Source: Lachnoclostridium phytofermentans (GTDB lineage: Bacteria; Bacillota; Clostridia; Lachnospirales; Lachnospiraceae). From it: 64,000 bases of DNA. The stretch lies in contig NZ_JPOF01000003.1 of assembly GCF_000733755.1 (NCBI RefSeq), forward strand, positions 1,156,501 through 1,220,500. The letters are read 5' to 3'. The notes beneath the pieces were generated by a model. The model had not been told where the DNA came from. It saw nothing but the letters and a program-made list of their open reading frames with translations, and did not search any database. Position numbers and translations under genes: made by a program. The stretch's first letter is position 1. The number at the start of each line of letters is the position of its first letter. Positions 19,634 to 27,698 of the stretch are shown piece by piece.

Positions 19634-21088
19634 CTATTTTGAAGGATTTTTAGGATCAAAACCGTTGATTTTAATCTCTGTAATAGTTCCTTCCTTAATA
19701 CCTGCCTTTAATGCAGCATTATAACGATCTGATAAGTCTTGCAATCCCTTATCAATGTCCACATCGCCTAAGACTAAGGCAGAAAAAGTTGTGTACATGT
19801 CAGTGCCTTCCACTATAAAGTTACTGCTATTCTTTTCCTGTGGTGTTAAAGGCCAAATAGAATCAGTAGAACCAATTAACAATGCTGGATTATCAATATA
19901 TACCTGAGCAGGCTGTGATTGTTCGATTACATCTGCTACAATACTGATACCCAAACCACTTTCATAATAATCTGTTAAGAAATCTATATCTGCAAAAATT
20001 GCCTTGTAAGCTTTCCAAGAAGCATCCAAGTTCTTACTATCTGCGTTTAATAAATAGCTACCACTTGGTGTATAACCCTGTGCACCAACTACATTTCCAT
20101 CGCTAACTGGAATCTGAGCAACACCCCAGGCATCTGTCATAGGGAACTGATTTGCATAAACACCAGGTTCCGCATGAGTATAAGAGATATACATACCAAT
20201 TTTTCCTGCCGCAAATTGTGTTCTTAAAGGATCAATATCCAGAGATTCACAACCAGGGAAAGCGATATCGGCTGACATTAGCTCTTTCCACGCTTTGATA
20301 ATAGGGGCATATTTCGCAAAATCATACTGTCCTGTAGAAAAATCATATCCTAGAGAAAGACCCAGTCCACGATGTGCTTGGAATGAAAGAGCACGGGCAA
20401 AAGCAGAGGTTGGGCTCTTTAAAGGAGCTGCAAAACCATAGATACCTTCACCAGATAATTTTTCAGTGATTAACCTTGCATCCTCAACCATCTCTTCTAA
20501 TGTAGTCGGTGGATTCGTAATTCCAGCTTTTTCGAATATATTTTTATTGTAGAATAATCTACCTGTCGTTCCAGAAGTTGGTATAAAATATACTTTTCCA
20601 TCAAATTCATTCATTCCCGGTACTATAACCGAACTAAAAGTCTTTTTGAAGTCATCATCCATGAATTGACTTAAATCAGCCCACTTTCCGCTATTTAAGT
20701 ATTTCAAGAATGCCGGTGGTGTATGCGCGATAATATCTGGTGCTTCGCCTGATTGGAAAGCCATATCGATTGCTTGTTCATAATTTTCTGTATAGATTTG
20801 ATACTCTACAACAATATTATCAGTATTGCTTGCATTATACTCTTCCACTTTTTTGTTAATTAGATCAGCATCATGTCTGTTTTTTGACCAAACAACAATC
20901 TTGGTCTTTTCTGTATTAGTTTCTGTTTCCGTGTTGCTAGTATTCTTCTCGTCCTCCTCCGGTAACTCTGTCACATTTGCTCCGTTAGAACCACCATTCG
21001 TTTGTTCTTTCTTAGTAGAGCAGCCATTCAATGATAGTACCATTACCATTACCAATAAGATTGCTATGTACTTTTTTGTAAACACCAT
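19634..21088 (-). CDS. Extracellular solute-binding lipoprotein of the ABC importer (family 1)
   Basis: 484 residues. A lipoprotein signal peptide ends in a LNGC lipobox with the lipid-modified Cys at position 23. An Asn/Glu/Thr-rich linker follows to about residue 60. The mature domain starts KIVVWSKNRHDADLINKKV and has the pattern of CUT1 binding proteins, including a GKVYFIPTSG region and a later GKIGMYISYTHA stretch. It delivers oligosaccharides to the permeases encoded downstream. It is the first gene after the GH88 terminator. A TATAAT about 50 bp upstream of the start lacks a good -35, consistent with activator control by the YesN-type regulator. Confidence 0.92.
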   Translation of the reverse strand: MVFTKKYIAILLVMVMVLSLNGCSTKKEQTNGGSNGANVTELPEEDEKNTSNTETETNTEKTKIVVWSKNRHDADLINKKVEEYNASNTDNIVVEYQIYTENYEQAIDMAFQSGEAPDIIAHTPPAFLKYLNSGKWADLSQFMDDDFKKTFSSVIVPGMNEFDGKVYFIPTSGTTGRLFYNKNIFEKAGITNPPTTLEEMVEDARLITEKLSGEGIYGFAAPLKSPTSAFARALSFQAHRGLGLSLGYDFSTGQYDFAKYAPIIKAWKELMSADIAFPGCESLDIDPLRTQFAAGKIGMYISYTHAEPGVYANQFPMTDAWGVAQIPVSDGNVVGAQGYTPSGSYLLNADSKNLDASWKAYKAIFADIDFLTDYYESGLGISIVADVIEQSQPAQVYIDNPALLIGSTDSIWPLTPQEKNSSNFIVEGTDMYTTFSALVLGDVDIDKGLQDLSDRYNAALKAGIKEGTITEIKINGFDPKNPSK

Positions 21089-21216
21089 TAGTTCCCTCTC
21101 TTTATTTATGTATTTTTATGTTACAAGCTAATATTATATCAATTCTCATTTTATGTACACCAAACATCTGACCCTTGTATGTCTAATATTTGACGTAAGA
21201 TAAGTTATATAAAAAA

Positions 21217-21286
21217 ATGCACTTATAATCGCCCATTTCTTCCTGTTTGTATCATGTCCTGGAAAAATGCTGATTTATAAGTGCAT
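21217..21286 (-). terminator. Rho-independent terminator of the GH88 gene
   Basis: A 12-bp perfect stem (21275-21286 with 21217-21228) flanks a 46-nt loop. It is followed on the minus strand by a run of seven T (21216-21210). It separates GH88 from the binding-protein gene. Confidence 0.75.
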
Positions 21287-21340
21287 ATATAATGTAGGAA
21301 AGAAGAAGCAACGAATTGCATCTATCGGAACCTTCTTAAC

Positions 21341-22462
21341 TTACCAGAGGAACAGTTCCTCTCCTGTTAACTTCCAAATTGCCTCTATAAAATAATAATC
21401 GCCATAGATAATTGCAAACTCATGTTCTCTATCATGGAATGCCGCTGTACACTTCTCAAGAATATGATCACAGTCCTCATCCCAATTACATCTTTCCTGC
21501 TCTAGGACTTTCATTAACCGAAGAGCTGCATTTTGATAAACGTGTGATTCGGTCTGTGATACCTGTTTTGCTATTTCTAGCATACCACATGCAGCAATTG
21601 CAGATGCCGTGGAATCTTCCAGGTAGCAATCTTGTGGTTGTCTAAAGTCCACGGGAATTAATCCACTATTCGGAATATTCGCTATGAAATAATTCGCCAC
21701 CCTTTTTGCTGCATTTAGATATGATTCTTTTTTCGTATGCATATAACTCAGTGCAAAGCCATAAATCGCCCAAGCTTGTCCCCTGGTCCAGGATGACCCT
21801 TCTTCGTACCCCTGACCTCCATATGTCTTTTGAAATTCTCCGTTCGCAGGATTGATCTCAATAATATGATTAACAGAACCATCCGCTCTGATAAAATATT
21901 TTTCTGCCATATCTGCATGTATCATAGCAATTTGGATAAAACGTGGATCCTTTGTCTCTTCATGTGCCCAATAGAGCAATGGCAAGTTCATCATACAATC
22001 AATGATTGCCCAACCAGCCTTGCTACCATCACCCTCATCATTCCATGCACGGATGAATTTTCCAACAGGATTATATCTACCAGCCAGATTGTTAGCTGCC
22101 AAAAGTCCTCTATTCCTAGATTCTTGATTGCCTGTAACTTTATAATTTGCAACCGCAGTAGGAAGCCATTTGAAACCATTATCATGATCTAGTCCACGTG
22201 CTTTCATTAAGTTTTGATCTAACTTAATCTCATTTTCCTCAGCAATCTGACGGTACATATCATTTTTCGTAGCATGATATAATTGCCACATTATGCCACC
22301 CCAGAATCCATTGGTCCACCAACATATGTTTTTTTCAGACATGTCATCAAAGATTTTATCCTGTGTGGTGTACGGGATTTTATGTTTATTCCGCTCTGCC
22401 ACAACCGCAACTTTTTTCTTTATTTTCTCTGAGACATTCTTAGCCCATTTTAAATCGTCCAT
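21341..22462 (-). CDS. Unsaturated glucuronyl hydrolase, glycoside hydrolase family 88
   Basis: 373 residues, no signal peptide, with the pattern of an (alpha/alpha)6 barrel. Two catalytic acids are visible: Asp94 (DHDNGF) and Asp155 (IIDCMMN). Their spacing of 61 is identical to Asp88/Asp149 of the Bacillus GL1 enzyme. The enzyme hydrates and removes the 4,5-unsaturated uronic residue left by polysaccharide lyases, releasing a 5-keto uronate in the cytoplasm. This fits the PL8 and heparinase-like lyases of the locus. The start has GGAGG eight bases upstream. It is divergent from the AraC regulator gene with a 157-bp shared control region. Confidence 0.94.
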   Translation of the reverse strand: MDDLKWAKNVSEKIKKKVAVVAERNKHKIPYTTQDKIFDDMSEKNICWWTNGFWGGIMWQLYHATKNDMYRQIAEENEIKLDQNLMKARGLDHDNGFKWLPTAVANYKVTGNQESRNRGLLAANNLAGRYNPVGKFIRAWNDEGDGSKAGWAIIDCMMNLPLLYWAHEETKDPRFIQIAMIHADMAEKYFIRADGSVNHIIEINPANGEFQKTYGGQGYEEGSSWTRGQAWAIYGFALSYMHTKKESYLNAAKRVANYFIANIPNSGLIPVDFRQPQDCYLEDSTASAIAACGMLEIAKQVSQTESHVYQNAALRLMKVLEQERCNWDEDCDHILEKCTAAFHDREHEFAIIYGDYYFIEAIWKLTGEELFLW

Positions 22463-22550
22463 TCTTATTACCTCCGATCCTTATCGTTCTGCTTATTATG
22501 TAACTTAAATAAATATCCTAGGGTTATATCCCCATTACAAGTATATTAAA

Positions 22551-22579
22551 TTGACACGTGCTTTTTAATATCCTATAAT
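22551..22579 (+). promoter_or_regulatory. Consensus sigma-A promoter of the AraC regulator
   Basis: TTGACA at 22551-22556, a 17-bp spacer and TATAAT at 22574-22579: a perfect match to both hexamers, about 40 bp before the chosen start codon at 22620. Confidence 0.85.
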
Positions 22580-22619
22580 ATTATTTACTAACTTTTTCTG
22601 CTAAGATATGGAGGTCAAT

Positions 22620-23429
22620 ATGTTTACTGTTACACTAGGCGGATGTAATTCGAGACATCCCGAAACCTTTTTTATGTCTAGGCCCAAAGGACTTAATCAC
22701 TATCTTCTTCTAATTATCAAAAGTCATGCCAAGTTCAGAATTGCTGATATAGAATTCACTGTGCAACCTCACTGTGCCCTGCTCATAGACCGAAATACTC
22801 CCTACCAGTACCAAAGTCTTGGAGGTGAATATATAAATGACTGGATGCACTTTGACTGCTCAGATCACGATTTTTTACATAATGCTTCCCTTCCCTTCCA
22901 TAAACCCATTCCTCTTGGAAATATGACTTCCTTTTCTTTCTACATACAACAAATCATATGGGAGAAAAACTATTCAACAGAACAGCATAGAAGCGATAAT
23001 ATCAATATGTTAATGCATGTTCTGATCAACAATATCATCTTTGCAGATCAGGAAAGCGAACGTTTCTGCCAATACAGTCCTTACTATTCTAAACTTCAAC
23101 GTCTGCGCCTGGAAATACAATACGAACCATATAAAAAATTCACTCCCGAAGATATTTCCTCATCCATTGGTATCAGTTCTTCCTATTTTCAACATCTGTA
23201 TACCTCCTTTTTTGGAGTCTCTTTCAAGTCAGATCTGATTAATATGAGAATAGAATATGCAAAAAGCATGATTTTGAATTCAAACCTTAAAATAGAACAA
23301 ATAGCAGAAATCTGTGGTTATAATAGCCTAGTTCATTTTTACCGCCAATTTAATAAAAAGACTGGCATGACTCCAAGGGAATTTTGTTTAAAAGAGAGTG
23401 TTGACAATAAGTCAAACAATAGCGTTTAA
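22620..23429 (+). CDS. AraC-family transcriptional regulator of the polysaccharide locus
   Basis: 269 residues from the ATG at 22620. An ATG four codons upstream is rejected because the GGAGG at 22610-22614 overlaps it and sits five bases before 22620. The N-terminal half is a cupin-like ligand domain (HCALLIDRNTPYQYQS), and the C-terminal ~100 residues are the double HTH (FTPEDISSSIGISSSYFQHLY, then LKIEQIAEICGYNSLVHFYRQFNK). It is divergent from GH88, so it probably controls that gene in response to a released sugar. It is separate from the YesN-type regulator, giving the locus two AraC-class DNA-binding proteins. Confidence 0.9.
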   Translation: MFTVTLGGCNSRHPETFFMSRPKGLNHYLLLIIKSHAKFRIADIEFTVQPHCALLIDRNTPYQYQSLGGEYINDWMHFDCSDHDFLHNASLPFHKPIPLGNMTSFSFYIQQIIWEKNYSTEQHRSDNINMLMHVLINNIIFADQESERFCQYSPYYSKLQRLRLEIQYEPYKKFTPEDISSSIGISSSYFQHLYTSFFGVSFKSDLINMRIEYAKSMILNSNLKIEQIAEICGYNSLVHFYRQFNKKTGMTPREFCLKESVDNKSNNSV

Positions 23430-23527
23430 TTCTACCTTATGTTAGTGATCTATATTATAATATCTTCCTTTTCTTAATTTATATAATAGATATCCACCTA
23501 TTTTGCTAGTTCCTTATTATGAAAATA

Positions 23528-23554
23528 GGGGATTGAATTCAACATTCAATCCCC
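23528..23554 (-). terminator. Terminator of the second chemoreceptor gene
   Basis: An 11-bp perfect stem (GGGGATTGAAT at 23528-23538 with 23544-23554) and a 5-nt loop are followed on the minus strand by TATTTT. It lies 28 bp beyond the stop codon and also faces the end of the AraC gene. Confidence 0.8.
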
Positions 23555-23581
23555 TAACCCATATACCATATTGTAAATACT

Positions 23582-25270
23582 TTAGTTAAATTCCGCAATT
23601 TTAAATTTGCTAATAAGACTTTCCAGATTTTCAGCTTGCTCACTCATTTCGTTGCTTGCAGCCGCGCACTCTTCAGAAGTTGCAGCATTTGTTTGCACTA
23701 CATCATTAATATGGTCAACTCCATTATTAATTTCAGTAAAAGATATCACTTGTTCTTCTAATTCTGTAGCAATTTTAATAATCTTCTCTGTTATGATTTT
23801 AGAATCAGCAACTGAATTTTCTAGTTGACTTGCTGTCGTATCTACTATTAACTTACCTCTTTGCACTGCCTTCACAGAAGACTCAATTAAGGAAGTAGAC
23901 TCTTTTGCAGCCTCCGCACTTTGACTTGCTAGTAAACTAACTTGATCTGCAACAACAGCAAATCCCTTTCCTGCTTCTCCCGCGCGTGCAGCTTCAATAG
24001 AGGCATTCAATGCTAATAAGTTCGTTTGTGATGCAATATCATTAATGGCGACTATTATCTTGCTAATTTCTCTGGAAGATTCGTCAATTTTATTCATAGC
24101 TTCTACAAGTTCTTGCATCTTTTGGTTGCAGCCAATAATTTCCTCTCCAACATGTTCAACTTCTTTACTGATATTGCTTGCATTGTCTGCATTTTGAAAT
24201 ACTCGGTTAGATACAGTGTCAATAGTAGCTGTTAACTCCTCTGTTATACTCGCTTGCTCTACTGCTCCTCTCGCAAAATCATCTGAACCTTCAGCCACCT
24301 GTTTTGAAGCATGTTTTACTTGATCTGCAGTTGTGCAAATAACTTTTATTGTATCTGCCATATTTTTTTCGACTTCCATAATGGAATCGTGGATTCTTAT
24401 AAAATCACCTTTCCATTCCACTTCAGCTTTAACAGTGAAGTTTCCATCCGAAAACTCTTGCATTGCTCTTGCAATATCATCAACATATGTACCAAGAATA
24501 TGTATAGACTCTCGCAAACTGTGTGCTAAACTTCCGATCTCATCGTCTGAATGATACTCGATCTTACTATGGAGATTACCAGCTGACAACTCAGCGGCTG
24601 CCGCTTCTATCTCGCGAAGTGGTGTAATAATAGAGGTTGTAATACGTTTTCTAATTTTTGATGAAACGAGGGCTGCACAAATAATAAATAGAAGTATACT
24701 TACAATACCTGTAATAAATGAATTTGTACTTCTTTTAATTGCCTTATCTTTCATCTTGTCTGTCACTTGATCGATTTCGTTTACTAGCTCTGCAGCCTTT
24801 TTTAGTGCTGGTGCACATTCATTCACTAATTTATTTATAGCTACATCTCTATTTCCAGCCTCTATTTCATCCATGATCTCATATCCAAGATTACCCCAAT
24901 CACTCAAAGCTGTCTCGTACTGCTGATAAAGAGCATCTTCAATCACTTCAGTATTCTTTAATATTTCTAAATTTTCCTCAAGTCCTTTTAATTTTTCTTG
25001 AATATTGGCTTTATAATTACTATATGCACTCTTATCCTCATTAAGTGCCATTTCTCGTAAATCTCTTGCGACTATATTAACATTAATTCTACAATTTTTA
25101 GTCGCTGTATCGGCTTTTTGTGAGCCTTGTATAAAGCGATTTAAATTTGCATCCAGAATCGACAAGGCTAATATACTGAAAACACCAGATAGAATCATCA
25201 ATCCAATTATCACAGAATAGCCAAAATTCAGTTTGTTCTTAATATTCATGTTATCAATTTTTTTCAACAT
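23582..25270 (-). CDS. Methyl-accepting chemotaxis protein with four-helix-bundle-like sensor
   Basis: 562 residues. TM1 is at about 18-38, followed by a ~145-residue helical periplasmic-type domain rich in Asn/Lys/Glu (4HB_MCP pattern). TM2 lies near 184-206, then HAMP and a signalling domain with the tip segment [19 protein letters not shown]. The start has AAAGGAG eight bases upstream. It is monocistronic: its own terminator lies downstream, with a TTGACA/TTAAAT promoter and the A-tract repeat upstream. The ligand is unknown. The sensor differs from that of the chemoreceptor at 11958-14078, so it is not a duplicate. Confidence 0.93.
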   Translation of the reverse strand: MLKKIDNMNIKNKLNFGYSVIIGLMILSGVFSILALSILDANLNRFIQGSQKADTATKNCRINVNIVARDLREMALNEDKSAYSNYKANIQEKLKGLEENLEILKNTEVIEDALYQQYETALSDWGNLGYEIMDEIEAGNRDVAINKLVNECAPALKKAAELVNEIDQVTDKMKDKAIKRSTNSFITGIVSILLFIICAALVSSKIRKRITTSIITPLREIEAAAAELSAGNLHSKIEYHSDDEIGSLAHSLRESIHILGTYVDDIARAMQEFSDGNFTVKAEVEWKGDFIRIHDSIMEVEKNMADTIKVICTTADQVKHASKQVAEGSDDFARGAVEQASITEELTATIDTVSNRVFQNADNASNISKEVEHVGEEIIGCNQKMQELVEAMNKIDESSREISKIIVAINDIASQTNLLALNASIEAARAGEAGKGFAVVADQVSLLASQSAEAAKESTSLIESSVKAVQRGKLIVDTTASQLENSVADSKIITEKIIKIATELEEQVISFTEINNGVDHINDVVQTNAATSEECAAASNEMSEQAENLESLISKFKIAEFN

Positions 25271-25321
25271 TTTAGCTTCTCCTTTGTCAATATAAAGTTA
25301 ATGGTAATTTTAATCGCGTCT

Positions 25322-25350
25322 ATTTAACTATAAAAACTTCTAAATGTCAA
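25322..25350 (-). promoter_or_regulatory. Promoter of the second chemoreceptor gene
   Basis: On the minus strand TTGACA (25350-25345), a 17-bp spacer and TTAAAT (25327-25322) lie about 50 bp before the start codon. The phased repeat begins 30 bp upstream of the -35 box. Confidence 0.65.
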
Positions 25351-25380
25351 TATATTTTTAAGAACTAAAAAAAATTTTTT

Positions 25381-25575
25381 TTGAGACTAAATTAAATTTT
25401 TTAATTACTATATGGTATCTTTTGTTACTATATGATTTTTTTTAAATGACGATATAAATATTTTTAATACAACATGATTTTTTTATTACTATATGAATTT
25501 TTTAATACTATATATTTTTTTTCAATACTAAATGATTTTTTTTAATGTCTATATATATTTTTTTATGATTGTATA
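25381..25575. repeat. Degenerate ~20-bp tandem repeat with phased T/A tracts
   Basis: About nine units of the form TTACTATATGATTTTTTTAA. The AC dinucleotide (or its equivalent) recurs at steps of 21, 20, 22, 20, 19, 19, 20 and 21 bp, starting at 25386. Each unit ends in a run of five to eight T. No open frame of note crosses it. The spacing is about two helical turns, so the tracts lie on one face of the helix and should curve the DNA. It lies just upstream of the chemoreceptor promoter on the minus strand. Confidence 0.75.
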
Positions 25576-25701
25576 ATCTGACCTGAATTTTCAAAATAAT
25601 CTATCTAATGGTGCTATCTTCTACGTGGATACTTTATTTTTTTCTCTTTATAGCCATCGCCTTTAAAATCAAAGACAATCCTAGAAATGGAATCAAAAAA
25701 A

Positions 25702-25776
25702 GGACCAAGTATCTCTACTTGATCCTAGTTTTGGTGAGTGACATTCTCACCATGATGCAGTCGACGGGACTTGAAC
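25702..25776 (-). pseudogene. Remnant of a tRNA-Leu unit: 3' end of the tRNA plus its two downstream hairpins
   Basis: 25756-25776 is identical over 21 bp to the 3' end (T-loop to discriminator) of tRNA-Leu(AAG) at 27699-27719. Downstream on the minus strand come a small hairpin (GTGAG/CTCAC at 25734-25750) and a terminator hairpin (25702-25725). The latter differs by one base from the terminator of tRNA-Leu(AAG) at 27640-27663. The rest of the tRNA (anticodon and D arms) is missing, so it cannot be functional. The open frame crossing this stretch on the plus strand is not regarded as a gene. Confidence 0.8.
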
Positions 25777-25928
25777 AACTTCATATGTGCTTTAAACCCG
25801 CTTTACAAGCATTGCTTCTGGCGACGATTGACTTGCCAAGTGCCGCAAGAATAGTTCTATTATAGCTTTTGTGCTAGTTTGAAGTGTCGAAAAAGCGCCT
25901 GTAGTGACATCTTCATATTTAAATCATA
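25777..25928. other. Non-coding stretch, possibly decayed sequence
   Basis: No gene is supported here. Short open stretches on the minus strand (about 25-30 codons) look like decayed coding sequence but match nothing recognisable. A perfect Spo0A-box heptamer TGTCGAA lies at 25885-25891. Confidence 0.4.
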
Positions 25929-26096
25929 TCAACAATAGTATTTAAGTTTATCTAGCATAAAGTTTTGATTCTTGATCGCTTCCCCAATAATCCTAGCCAT
26001 TTCTACTGGTAATCCATTAACTGATACTATAGTATTTGGCCGTATCGCTGGTAAAAGTGCAGCTGCATTCACAATATAGTTTTCATTTTTCTCCAA
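25929..26096 (-). CDS. Short unidentified ORF or gene fragment (55 residues)
   Basis: A frame from a TTG at 26096 to a TGA at 25929. Its sequence has protein-like composition (for example NYIVNAAALLPAIRPNTIV and LPVEMARIIGEAI). No good ribosome binding site precedes it, and a stop lies directly upstream of the TTG. It is more likely the 3' remnant of a lost gene than an expressed small protein. I do not recognise the family. It lies in the segment bounded by the two tRNA-Leu 3' repeats. Confidence 0.3.
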   Translation of the reverse strand: MEKNENYIVNAAALLPAIRPNTIVSVNGLPVEMARIIGEAIKNQNFMLDKLKYYC

Positions 26097-26173
26097 TTAA
26101 TATTTATATAGTTTTTACTATGATAGAAACTAAGACTATACAGCAATATGCTATTTTCTACCATTCTTTGAGA

Positions 26174-26207
26174 GACGGACACTAAGACAAAGTAATTAGT
26201 GCCCGCC
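26174..26207. terminator. Hairpin after the methyltransferase gene
   Basis: A 12-bp stem with two G-U pairs (26174-26185 with 26196-26207) and a 10-nt loop. It is followed on the plus strand by TTTTAT and on the minus strand by no U-run. Its place 13 bp past the methyltransferase stop suggests a role at that transcript's end, though by polarity it reads better as a plus-strand terminator. Confidence 0.5.
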
Positions 26208-26220
26208 TTTTATATACTTA

Positions 26221-27051
26221 TTATTTTTCTAATAGGATTGCTATGGTTTCACTTTCTGGTTGATACATACTTCCTGTAACATCTCCAAAAATACCACGAA
26301 CTTTAAATCCACTACGTTCCACCTCTTGAATCAATGATTCCTTCGTAAAACATGTATCCCAGATATAATATGGCGTTATGTCATTCTTTGATATCACTAC
26401 TGTTAAATCCAAGATTACATGATCTAAATACTTATAAGACGCATTCATTTCAATATGTTCATCTGCTCGCCAGAATCCATTTTTATGACATACCCACCAA
26501 GTCTGCTGTTCCTTCACCTTTTCATACTTTTTCATAGTAAATACATCAAACAAAAGTTTTCCTCCCGGTCTTAGATGCTGATAAGCCCTATTTAGAATAA
26601 TCCGTCTATCCTCTGTTGATAATGCCCCGTAATCACAATAGATCAATGTAGCAAAATCAAATGTTTCTCCCAAATTGATTTCTAAATAATTTTGATACTT
26701 ATAAGAGATATCTAGTTGCTTGCTAGAAGCCGTTTGCTTTGCATAATCAATAGAACATTTTGAAAAATCAATTCCAGTAACACGATATCCCATCTTGGTA
26801 AATCTCTCAGCGTATAAACCTGGACCGCAACCTAAATCAATCAGAGTAGGATATTCAGATGGTGGAACCATTTGCCGAATCCATTCAACCGAATTATCGA
26901 TAAACTCTAACCTCCTACTAGCTGCATCGATCTCTGGATTCAGATGCGCATCCAGCATCTGCTTTGATATGTACTCATCGTCCCAAAATGGGACCTCTGT
27001 TTTTGTGTAAATGGGTGGCTTACACAAAGCCGTAAATAAATTGCTATTCAT
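26221..27051 (-). CDS. Class I SAM-dependent methyltransferase behind an attenuator-like leader
   Basis: 276 residues from the ATG at 27051. An ATG six codons upstream is rejected because AAAGGAG lies between the two, eight bases before 27051. The Rossmann methyltransferase core shows motif I LIDLGCGPGLYAERF, then TGIDFSKCSIDYAK, motif II in TLIYCDYGALS and post-motif LRPGGKLLFDVF. The C-terminal ~90 residues form a beta-rich cap ending in SETIAILLE. The substrate (small molecule or other) cannot be told. It is a single gene with its own consensus promoter and a long leader ending in a terminator hairpin. It lies in a segment bounded by tRNA-Leu 3' repeats, which suggests acquisition. Confidence 0.88.
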   Translation of the reverse strand: MNSNLFTALCKPPIYTKTEVPFWDDEYISKQMLDAHLNPEIDAASRRLEFIDNSVEWIRQMVPPSEYPTLIDLGCGPGLYAERFTKMGYRVTGIDFSKCSIDYAKQTASSKQLDISYKYQNYLEINLGETFDFATLIYCDYGALSTEDRRIILNRAYQHLRPGGKLLFDVFTMKKYEKVKEQQTWWVCHKNGFWRADEHIEMNASYKYLDHVILDLTVVISKNDITPYYIWDTCFTKESLIQEVERSGFKVRGIFGDVTGSMYQPESETIAILLEK

Positions 27052-27072
27052 TGTTCTTTCTCCTTTCATGGC

Positions 27073-27105
27073 AAAAAAATAGCCGTAGATTTTACTCTAC
27101 GGCTA
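27073..27105 (-). terminator. Intrinsic terminator inside the leader of the methyltransferase gene (candidate attenuator)
   Basis: On the minus strand a 10-bp perfect stem (27105-27096 with 27089-27080) with a 6-nt loop is followed directly by seven T (27079-27073). It ends 22 bp before the chosen start codon and lies downstream of the gene's own promoter, so it would cut the transcript before the gene. A segment at 27138-27129 is perfectly complementary over 10 nt to the loop and top of this hairpin (27098-27089). Confidence 0.8.
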
Positions 27106-27292
27106 ATCTTATAAGATGAAGATAGTTCAGAGTAAAATAAAATTAATCATTAGGTACACAAAATAAGCTGTCTAAACAGCCATTCTTACCTATTCAATTA
27201 ATTTCATCTACTCTTTTTCAGTCATATCCATGTTACTGATTGTGCAACATCTGCTACGCCGAACTACATCACCCTTTGCGTTTTATTTATAC
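27106..27292 (-). promoter_or_regulatory. Structured leader RNA of the methyltransferase gene
   Basis: About 190 nt between the promoter and the terminator hairpin. A stem TAGGTA/TACCTA encloses the hairpin GCTGT-TTAG-ACAGC near 27170. Several very short in-frame start-stop units (for example MDMTEKE and MKLIE) lie in one frame and could be leader peptides. A GGCGTAG segment near 27260 could pair imperfectly with the 3' arm of the terminator. It matches no riboswitch class that I recognise. Confidence 0.55.
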
Positions 27293-27298
27293 GTTAAT

Positions 27299-27327
27299 AT
27301 TTTAATGCTCATTTATTACTATGTCAA
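27299..27327 (-). promoter_or_regulatory. Consensus sigma-A promoter of the methyltransferase leader
   Basis: TTGACA (27327-27322), a 17-bp spacer and TAAAAT (27304-27299) on the minus strand, placing the transcription start near 27292, some 240 nt before the coding start. Confidence 0.82.
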
Positions 27328-27413
27328 CATAAAATGGAAATTTCTCACTCTTATTTTATATATTTTAACTTCATCTGTATAATAAGCAATTCCCTTCCAC
27401 CTGCCCATTTCCT

Positions 27414-27593
27414 TCAGCTGGTACAGAAGTAAGAATATGAAGCATTCTCATATGAAGTGCCCAAAAGGTGTCCATTTTCCCTGCAATCTTTACTTATACT
27501 TACCCATACTTGCACATCCGTACACCATCTTGCACATATCTCTTCCTTTATATTGACGGATGTTAACTTGTCAACCATTGCATAAGAGCCCAT
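27414..27593 (-). CDS. Possible small Cys-containing protein (59 residues), unidentified
   Basis: A frame from the ATG at 27593 with GAGGTG just upstream to a TGA at 27414. It has four Cys (around EEICARWC, SKDC and YFC) and no hydrophobic segment. It lies between the terminator of tRNA-Leu(AAG) and the methyltransferase promoter and would need its own promoter or read-through. No family is recognised; it may be chance or decayed sequence. Nothing else is visible in 27330-27640. Confidence 0.25.
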   Translation of the reverse strand: MGSYAMVDKLTSVNIKEEICARWCTDVQVWVSISKDCRENGHLLGTSYENASYSYFCTS

Positions 27594-27639
27594 TTCACCT
27601 CAGTCACACCTCTTATCCCCAGTCAATCCACGCAAAAAA

Positions 27640-27693
27640 GGATCAAGTATCTCTACTTGATCCTAATCTTTCTAATGCGAGCGTTCTTCTCGC
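27640..27693 (-). terminator. Double hairpin and terminator behind tRNA-Leu(AAG)
   Basis: A small hairpin GCGAG/CTCGC (27677-27693) lies six bases after the tRNA. A terminator stem GGATCAAGTA/TACTTGATCC (27640-27663) follows, with a T-run (TTTTTT) on the minus strand. The same two-hairpin order, with a compensated base change in the first stem, occurs in the remnant at 25702-25750. Confidence 0.8.
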
Positions 27694-27698
27694 TATAC

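Noticed and set aside
25381-25575. CRISPR array
   Set aside because: The ~20-bp units are contiguous and degenerate, with no unique spacers, and no cas gene is near.
25608-25865. 85-codon plus-strand frame next to the T-tract repeat
   Set aside because: It crosses the tRNA-Leu remnant and its terminator hairpins on the opposite strand and has no ribosome binding site, so it is chance.
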